The notes under the pieces: model-generated
Databases searched by the model: none
What the model was told of the DNA's origin: nothing
What the model saw: the letters and a program-made list of their open reading frames with translations, nothing else
Part shown: piece by piece, positions 42,086 through 46,551 of the stretch
Layout: each line of letters begins with the position of its first letter
How positions within the stretch are numbered: position 1 is the first letter of the stretch
Source of the DNA: Candidatus Bipolaricaulota bacterium
GTDB lineage: Bacteria > Bipolaricaulota > Bipolaricaulia > Bipolaricaulales > Bipolaricaulaceae
Direction: 5' to 3'
NCBI GenBank assembly: GCA_026418075.1
Contig: JAOACA010000007.1
Coordinates: 1 to 46,551 of the forward strand
Length of the DNA stretch: 46,551 nucleotides
Program-made: the position numbers and the translations under genes

Positions 42086-43050
42086 CCCTCCCCCCTCCGG
42101 CGGACCACGACGCGGGCAAGCTCCGCCTCGATCGCCGCGGGGTTGAGGCACAGCTTCTCCTCGACTTCGGCCGAGGCGAGGGCGGCGGCCATCCCGTACC
42201 GGGCGGCCTCCACGAGGTCCGACCCGCGGAGGAGCCCGACGAGGATCCCCCCCACGAGGGCGTCGTCGGCCCCCACGAGGTTCTTGAACGTGGCGAGCGG
42301 CACCCGGGCCTCGAGCTCCCACACCCCCTCCGGGGTCACGAGGATGTCCCCGGTCACGCGGTGGGAGATAAGGGACGCGCGGACCCCCTGGGCCACCATC
42401 CACTTCCCGGCCTGGACGATTTGCTCCGCCGTCTCCACGGGGAGGTCCCCCAGGCGGAGCTCCTCCCGCACGTCGGGTTTGACGAGGTACGGCCCCTCGG
42501 GGATCGCCCGGACCATCGGCTCCCCGCCGGCGTGGACGACCGTCCGGACCCCGGCCCGGTGGGCCCGCGCCACGAGCTCCCGGTAGCAGTCGGGGGAGCA
42601 GCCGGGGGCGAGGGATCCCCCGAGGACGACGCAGTCCGCCTGGCGGAGCATCCGCTCGTACTTGCGGAGGAAGATCCGCATCCCCTCCTCGGGGACCGGG
42701 GGGCCCAGCTCGTGGATGAGGAGGGGGTGGTACTCCCGGCCCTTGGCGATCACGGTCACGTTCGTCCGGTTCTCCCCGGGGATCCACACGAAGTTCGCCG
42801 TCACCCCGCGGGCGAGGAGGTCCTGGAGGATGATCTGCCCGGTGTGGCCGGCGAGGAACCCCAGGGCCACCGTGTCCACCCCGTGGCAGGCGAGGAACGT
42901 GGAGACGTTGATCCCCTTCCCCCCGGCCGAGGAAAGCGACCGCTCGCTCCGGATGAGGATCGCCTCCTCCGGGCGGTCCAAGGACAAGGGGAGCTCGTCC
43001 ACCCAGTAGAACTTGTCGAGGGTCGGGTTGAGGGTGACGGTGAGGATCAT
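42082..43050 (-). CDS. 1-phosphofructokinase/tagatose-6-phosphate kinase family (PfkB) protein
   Basis: The 322-residue protein starts MILTVTLNPTLDKFYWVDEL, has SSAGGKGINVSTFLACHG (about 40-57), VVLGGSLAPGCSPDCY (about 141-156), and the ATP/anion-hole region FKNLVGADDALVGGIL. In FruK-like enzymes this last motif is GAGD; here the second Gly is Asp (GADD) while the catalytic Asp remains. It should phosphorylate fructose-1-phosphate, tagatose-6-phosphate or a related sugar phosphate; no phosphotransferase genes are nearby. It is coupled to miaB upstream and the CBS gene downstream. Confidence 0.88.
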   Translation of the reverse strand: MILTVTLNPTLDKFYWVDELPLSLDRPEEAILIRSERSLSSAGGKGINVSTFLACHGVDTVALGFLAGHTGQIILQDLLARGVTANFVWIPGENRTNVTVIAKGREYHPLLIHELGPPVPEEGMRIFLRKYERMLRQADCVVLGGSLAPGCSPDCYRELVARAHRAGVRTVVHAGGEPMVRAIPEGPYLVKPDVREELRLGDLPVETAEQIVQAGKWMVAQGVRASLISHRVTGDILVTPEGVWELEARVPLATFKNLVGADDALVGGILVGLLRGSDLVEAARYGMAAALASAEVEEKLCLNPAAIEAELARVVVRRRGEG

Positions 43051-44339
43051 CCCTGCACCCGCCCGTGGAGGGCCCCGGCCGTGGCCTTCTCGATCCGGAC
43101 CATCGCGAACGCTCCGATCATAGCGGGATCCCCGGGAAAGAGCACGGTCCGGAAGTCGGGCGTCTTCCCGGCGAGGAGCCCCTTCTCGGGGAGAAGCCGC
43201 TCCACGAGGACCTCCTCAACTCTCCCCACCCGGCGCCCGTGGAGGCGGAGGGCGATCCGCCGGCTCAGGTCAAGCACGGCCTCCAGGCGCCGGGCCTTCT
43301 CCAGGGAGGGGACGTCGTCGGGGAGCCGCTCGGCTGCGGTCCCCGGCCGGGGGGAGTAGGCGGCGACGAACACGGTCCCGAACTCCGCCTCCTCGATCAG
43401 GGAGAGCGTCTGAGCAAAATCCTCCTCCGTCTCCCCCGGGAACCCAACGATCACGTCCGTGGTGACGTTGACCTCGGGGAGGGCGTCCCGGAGCCGGCGG
43501 ACGAGGCCGAGGAACTCCGCCCGGGTGTAGCCCCGGTTCATCCGCTCAAGAACCCGGTCGCTCCCAGACTGGACCGCGAGGTGGACGTGGGGGCAGAGGT
43601 TCCCCCCTTGGGCGAGGGCCTCGATCACCTCGTCGGTCATGTACGCGGGGTGGGAGGTCGTGAACCGGACCCGGGGGATCGGGATCCCCCGAACGGCGCG
43701 GAGAAGGCGGGCGAAGCTCGTCCCGTCCCGGAGGTCCATCCCGTAGGCGTCCACGTTCTGCCCAAGGAGCGTGACCTCCTGGTACCCCGCCTGGGCGAGG
43801 TCCCGGAGCTCGGCGAGGACCTCGGGGAGGGGGCGGGAGCGGAGCGGCCCCCGGACCCTGGGGACCACGCAGTAGGCGCAGGCGTGGGAGCAGCCCTCGG
43901 CGATCGAGACGTAGGCCTGGAACGGACTCCGCCGGAGAACCGGCAGGCGCTCGAGGCCGTTCGGGGAAGGGAGGAAGGCGAACCGCTCCCCCCGGGCAGC
44001 CCGGGCGAGGAGCTCGGGGAGCCGGGCGAGGCTGGCCGTGCCGGAGGCGAAGTCCACCCCCGGGAGGAGGTCGAGGATCCCCTCCCCGCGGCCCTGGGCC
44101 ATGCAGCCTCCAAGTCCGATGAGGAGGGGGCGGGAGCGCTTGAGGCGCTGGAGCTCCCCGACCCGGCCAGCCACCTTCTCCTCCGCCTTCCCGCGGACCA
44201 TGCACGTGTTGAGGAGGACGAGATCCGCTTCTTCGGGGGAGTCGACGAGGGCGTGGCCGGCCTGAGCGAGGACGCCGGCGATCTCCTCGCTTTTGAGCTC
44301 GTTCTGCTGGCAGCCCCAGGTGAGGATGCAGACCTTCAT
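43047..44339 (-). CDS. miaB: tRNA-2-methylthio-N6-isopentenyladenosine synthase (MiaB)
   Basis: The 430-residue protein has the N-terminal methylthiotransferase domain with cysteines in LTWGCQQNE, LLNTCMVRG and GLGGCMAQG, the radical SAM cluster in EGCSHACAYCVVPRVRG (about 145-161), SRPLPEVLAELRDL, LLGQNVDAYG, and a C-terminal TRAM domain (VGRVEEVLVERL). It adds a methylthio group to A37 of tRNAs reading U-starting codons. The family-typical ATG at 44339 lies 7 nt behind TACCCT. A decayed copy of its first 23 codons lies at 45610-45681. Confidence 0.95.
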   Translation of the reverse strand: MKVCILTWGCQQNELKSEEIAGVLAQAGHALVDSPEEADLVLLNTCMVRGKAEEKVAGRVGELQRLKRSRPLLIGLGGCMAQGRGEGILDLLPGVDFASGTASLARLPELLARAARGERFAFLPSPNGLERLPVLRRSPFQAYVSIAEGCSHACAYCVVPRVRGPLRSRPLPEVLAELRDLAQAGYQEVTLLGQNVDAYGMDLRDGTSFARLLRAVRGIPIPRVRFTTSHPAYMTDEVIEALAQGGNLCPHVHLAVQSGSDRVLERMNRGYTRAEFLGLVRRLRDALPEVNVTTDVIVGFPGETEEDFAQTLSLIEEAEFGTVFVAAYSPRPGTAAERLPDDVPSLEKARRLEAVLDLSRRIALRLHGRRVGRVEEVLVERLLPEKGLLAGKTPDFRTVLFPGDPAMIGAFAMVRIEKATAGALHGRVQG

Positions 44340-44346
44340 CGCCCCA

Positions 44347-44352
44347 AGGGTA
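44347..44352 (-). promoter_or_regulatory. Leaderless-type -10 box of miaB
   Basis: TACCCT lies 7 nt before the miaB ATG and no ribosome-binding site is present. No convincing -35 is visible. In the decayed copy at 45610-45694 this box is lost. Confidence 0.4.
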
Positions 44353-44487
44353 ACCCACCTCGTTCGCGTTGGTCTACGCCAGGGGGGCAAGCTCGCCCAA
44401 GCGACTGCTCCCCACGTTCCGGGGCCCGCACCACTTGGCCAGTCCAGGCAAGGTTGCGGAAAGATTCCGCGGGGCCTCGCCCACCAG

Positions 44488-44516
44488 TGGTCTGATGAAC
44501 CAGGCCGCGCTATAGT
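44488..44516 (+). promoter_or_regulatory. Promoter of the first propeller lipoprotein gene
   Basis: TATAGT (44511-44516) is preceded at 17-nt spacing by a weak TGGTCT (44488-44493). A matching region before the second paralog has TAAAAT. The ATG at 44561 follows after 44 nt with AGGAGGG as ribosome-binding site. Confidence 0.45.
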
Positions 44517-44560
44517 ACGCCGCCCGACCTTTGGGAGCGGTCGGCAGGAGGGAAAGCGGC

Positions 44561-45522
44561 ATGAGCGTGCGACGGTGGTGGCGGGCGGTTCGTTGGGGGG
44601 CGGCTGTGACGCTGCTGGTAGCGCCCCTTTTTTTGTCCGGTTGCATTTTCGGCGGTTGTCCGTGCCCAAGGCTTGAGTGGAGGCTCCACACCGCCACCCC
44701 CGAGGGCGTGGATCTCCACCACCTGTACATTGCGTCCGCCGCAGAGGGGTGGGCGGTGGCCAACGGAGGCCGGATCTACCGCTTCGACGGGATTGCGTGG
44801 AATCTCCATACCACCTTCCCCGACCTAGCCTGGTTCCACGGAATTCACGGGGTTTCCCCCACCCAAGTGTGGGCCGTGGGGGCGGGAGGGCGGATCTACC
44901 GCTACGATGGCACGGCCTGGACGCTTCACACCGTCGTGCCTGAAGGAGTCGGCCTTTGGTCTGTCTACATGGTTTCCCCAAGCGAAGGTTGGGCTTGGGG
45001 AGCAACCGGGGAGATCTACCGGTACAACGGAACCGCCTGGACCCTGTACCGCCGCACGGCCGAGAGGACTCCCTGCCACGGGATTCACGGCCTTTCCCCG
45101 ACGGATGTGTGGGCCGTGGGGCATGGGGGCCGGATCTACCACTAGACGGCACAGATTGGACGCTCCACACCACAATTGCCGGAGCAAATAGGTTTTGGGC
45201 TGTTCAGATGCTTTCCCCTACCGAAGGCTGGGCCGTGGGAGATTATGGAAGGATTTACCGGTACAACGGAACCACGTGGAGTTTGCACACGACCACGCCG
45301 GAGGGGACCGACCTCTGGGGCCTGGCCCTGCTCTCGCCGACGTACGGTTGGGCCACCAGCGTGGACGGCCGGATCTACCACTACGACGGAACAGCCTGGA
45401 GCCTTCACACCACGACGTCTGAGCGTACCCAAGTTCATAGCGTAACCATCGTGACTTCCCTCGAGGCTTGGGCTACGGGATATCGAGGCCGAATTTATCG
45501 CTACGGTTGTTGGTCGCAGTAG
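44561..45522 (+). pseudogene. Seven-bladed beta-propeller lipoprotein, split by a frameshift
   Basis: The protein starts MSVRRWWRAVRWGAAVTLLV and has a lipobox LSGC (Cys at residue 28) followed by IFGGCPCP, so it should be a lipid-anchored exported protein. Seven repeats of about 40 residues follow, each opening with W-x-L-H/Y and carrying (E/D)xWAVGxxGxIYRY(D/N)GT. At 45143-45145 a TAG ends the first frame within blade 4 (GGRIYH), where one C is missing: CACTAGACGGC stands where CACTACGACGGC is expected. The rest (DGTDWTLHTTIAG to RYGCWSQ, TAG 45520-45522) continues in the next frame. With one base restored it is 320 residues and exactly seven blades. This may be a young pseudogene, a phase-variable or slippage gene, or an assembly error. 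Confidence 0.78.
44678..45513 (+). repeat. Seven tandem propeller-blade repeats of about 120 bp
   Basis: Repeated DNA encodes the blades; CGGATCTACC recurs once per unit in several copies. Blades alternate in character: blades 2 and 4 read HGIHG(V/L)SPTxVWAVG, while 1, 3, 5 and 6 read closer to SPxEGWA. The alternation suggests growth by duplication of two-blade units. Confidence 0.75.
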
Positions 45523-45609
45523 GAGGCCGTAGGCACCGAAGGCGGTCCTCAGCCCAGACACCAGAGTGAAGTAGTTTCAGACAAGGGAGGCTTAGCTAAG
45601 CTAGCATTG

Positions 45610-45681
45610 CTAGAGCAAAACTTGGTGCTCCGTTCCAATCTCGTTCTGCTGACAGTCCAAGGCGAGGATACAGATTTTCGT
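45610..45681 (-). pseudogene. Remnant of a duplicated miaB 5' end
   Basis: The minus strand reads TKICILALDCQQNEIGTEHQ then VLL and a stop, against KVCILTWGCQQNELKSEE in miaB. At DNA level 43 of 53 bases match between 45640-45692 and 44298-44350. The start codon is ACG instead of ATG, and the TACCCT promoter box is gone. The remnant lies about 200 nt from the second lipoprotein ATG, as miaB lies about 220 nt from the first. The rest of the 358-bp gap (45523-45880) holds no other gene that I can see. Confidence 0.75.
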
Positions 45682-45830
45682 CGCCCCACGGTCCCCCACT
45701 GCGCTCTTGGGTCTGCGCAGAGGACCCGACTCATCCCAACGTCCGTTCCACAGTTTGGGGGAGTTCTTATTCATCTCTAGCAGCCCCCAGGGCCGTGCAG
45801 TGGGGAAGGAGTCGAATGTGTTCCCAATAC

Positions 45831-45859
45831 TTGTCGGACCCATTAGGGCGCTATAAAAT
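45831..45859 (+). promoter_or_regulatory. Promoter of the second propeller lipoprotein gene
   Basis: TTGTCG (45831-45836) and TAAAAT (45854-45859) are separated by 17 nt. A ribosome-binding site (TTAGGAGGGTG) follows and the ATG is at 45881. The sequence GGGCGCTATAAAAT is related to the CGCGCTATAGTA box of the first copy. Confidence 0.55.
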
Positions 45860-45880
45860 GAGTTAGGAGGGTGATCCAGG

Positions 45881-46551
45881 ATGAGCACGTGGTGGTGGCG
45901 GACAGTTCGCTGGGGATTGGCTGGAGCGCTGTTGGTAATGCCACTTTCCTTATCCGGTTGCTTGTTTGGGGGGTGTCCGTGCCCCAGGATCGAGTGGAGG
46001 CTCCACACACAAACAGCGCTCCATCGATCCCTCAACGAAGTCCATATGTTGTCGGCCACCGAAGGTTGGGCAGCGGGCACCGACCGGGAGACTGGCGCGC
46101 CTATGGGCGCGGTCTTTCGATACGACGGAACCGCTTGGACCCTTCACACATTGGTCCCATCTTCGTCCGGCCTCCACGGCGTCCACGGCTTGTCGCCGAC
46201 CGACGTGTGGGTGGTGGGAGTAGGAGGGCAGATTTATCACTACAACGGAACGAGCTGGATTCTTCACACAACCCGGCCGGAGGGAGGCTTTCTCTACGCA
46301 GTTTATATGACATCGCCCACCGAGGGTTGGGTAGTTGGACAATTCGGCCACATCTATCGATACAACGGCACGACATGGTCCCTCTTCACTCAGGTCACGG
46401 GGCAAACCTTACTTCACGACGTCCACGGAATTGCTCCGGACAACCTGTGGGCAGTGGGGCACCGTGGGCGGATCTACCACTACAATGGGACAGAGTGGTA
46501 TCTTCACACGACTACAGCCGAGGGAAGCCGCCTATGGGCTGTATACATGGT
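45881..46551 (+). CDS. Second beta-propeller lipoprotein, tandem paralog (partial, runs off the right edge)
   Basis: An open frame of 223 codons starts MSTWWWRTVRWGLAGALLVM, with lipobox LSGC followed by LFGGCPCPRIEWRLHT, almost the same as the first copy's SGCIFGGCPCPRLEWRLHT. Four complete blades and part of a fifth are visible, for example GLHGVHGLSPTDVWVVG and YMTSPTEGWVVGQFGHIYRY. Blade 1 has an insertion (TDRETGAPMGA). Even and odd blades alternate as in the first copy. No stop or frameshift occurs up to the window edge. GC content is lower than in the rest of the window. It is probably a surface-exposed binding or scaffold protein; the ligand is unknown. Confidence 0.88.
   Translation, partial: MSTWWWRTVRWGLAGALLVMPLSLSGCLFGGCPCPRIEWRLHTQTALHRSLNEVHMLSATEGWAAGTDRETGAPMGAVFRYDGTAWTLHTLVPSSSGLHGVHGLSPTDVWVVGVGGQIYHYNGTSWILHTTRPEGGFLYAVYMTSPTEGWVVGQFGHIYRYNGTTWSLFTQVTGQTLLHDVHGIAPDNLWAVGHRGRIYHYNGTEWYLHTTTAEGSRLWAVYM

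Noticed and set aside
45143-45145. In-frame TAG read through as an amino acid (for example pyrrolysine)
   Set aside because: Reading through in the same frame does not give the later blades; these lie in another frame, so a one-base deletion explains it.
44678-45513. CRISPR-like repeat array
   Set aside because: The period is about 120 bp, repeats are diverged and encode propeller blades; there are no uniform spacers.
1-46551. tRNA, rRNA, riboswitch or IS elements
   Set aside because: No cloverleaf, rRNA core, known aptamer or transposase with terminal inverted repeats was recognised; a covariance-model search would be needed to exclude small RNAs.

Overview
The window is bacterial chromosomal DNA, very GC-rich and packed almost end to end with genes. 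The organism cannot be named from the sequence alone. The gene set is ordinary bacterial housekeeping: rho, murA, uppP, proS, leuS, gltX, miaB, mutL, mutM and argF. A THEP1-type NTPase, an HD phosphohydrolase, many 4-nt gene overlaps and many start codons lying 6-8 nt behind a TANNNT box would fit a thermophilic or deep-branching, high-GC phylum such as Bipolaricaulota or Deinococcota. That placement is inference only. The far right end (about 44.6 kb onward) is visibly less GC-rich and looks recently rearranged.

Layout. 1-1001: start of a large helicase gene leaving the window, a small coupled ORF, and a divergent winged-helix/nucleotidyltransferase gene that looks broken, with a perfect 18-bp palindrome inside its promoter. 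1089-10743 (minus): an eight-gene, fully overlapping operon that begins with a minimal tyrosine recombinase and continues with two exported or membrane proteins, a third membrane protein, MoxR ATPase, DUF58 protein and two vWA proteins; a near-consensus promoter with repeated motifs lies upstream. 10960-12144 (minus): HD phosphohydrolase and a small DNA-binding protein, divergent from mutL (12230-13879, plus). 13876-19809 (minus): exported protein, then gltX, a double-thioredoxin membrane protein, a membrane 4Fe-4S protein and uppP. 19910-21087 (plus): stand-alone RAM sensor and argF. 21084-24368 (minus): AEC transporter, 2-hydroxyacid dehydrogenase, a 19-cysteine exported protein and mutM. 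24413-24943 (plus): THEP1 NTPase. 24940-32330 (minus): DUF4139 protein, small protein, phosphohexomutase, leuS and two glycosyltransferases. 32382-37501 (minus): glycosyltransferase, rho, LysM/M23 peptidase, murA, hflX. 37551-44339 (minus): miaB, PfkB-type kinase, CBS protein, DinG-like helicase, proS. 44561-46551 (plus): two tandem paralogous beta-propeller lipoprotein genes, the first split by a frameshift, the second preceded by a decayed copy of the miaB start.

Themes. Genes are coupled by ATGA/GTGA overlaps, and all three intact convergent pairs overlap by exactly 4 nt at their stop codons. Cell-envelope work is prominent: undecaprenyl phosphate recycling, murA, M23 peptidase, sugar-phosphate mutase, three glycosyltransferases, exported redox proteins and lipoproteins. 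The most unusual items are the recombinase-headed MoxR/vWA operon with repeated motifs at its promoter, the thioredoxin-ferredoxin membrane pair, the cysteine-rich exported protein, and the duplicated lipoprotein/miaB-5'-end unit with its split seven-blade propeller.
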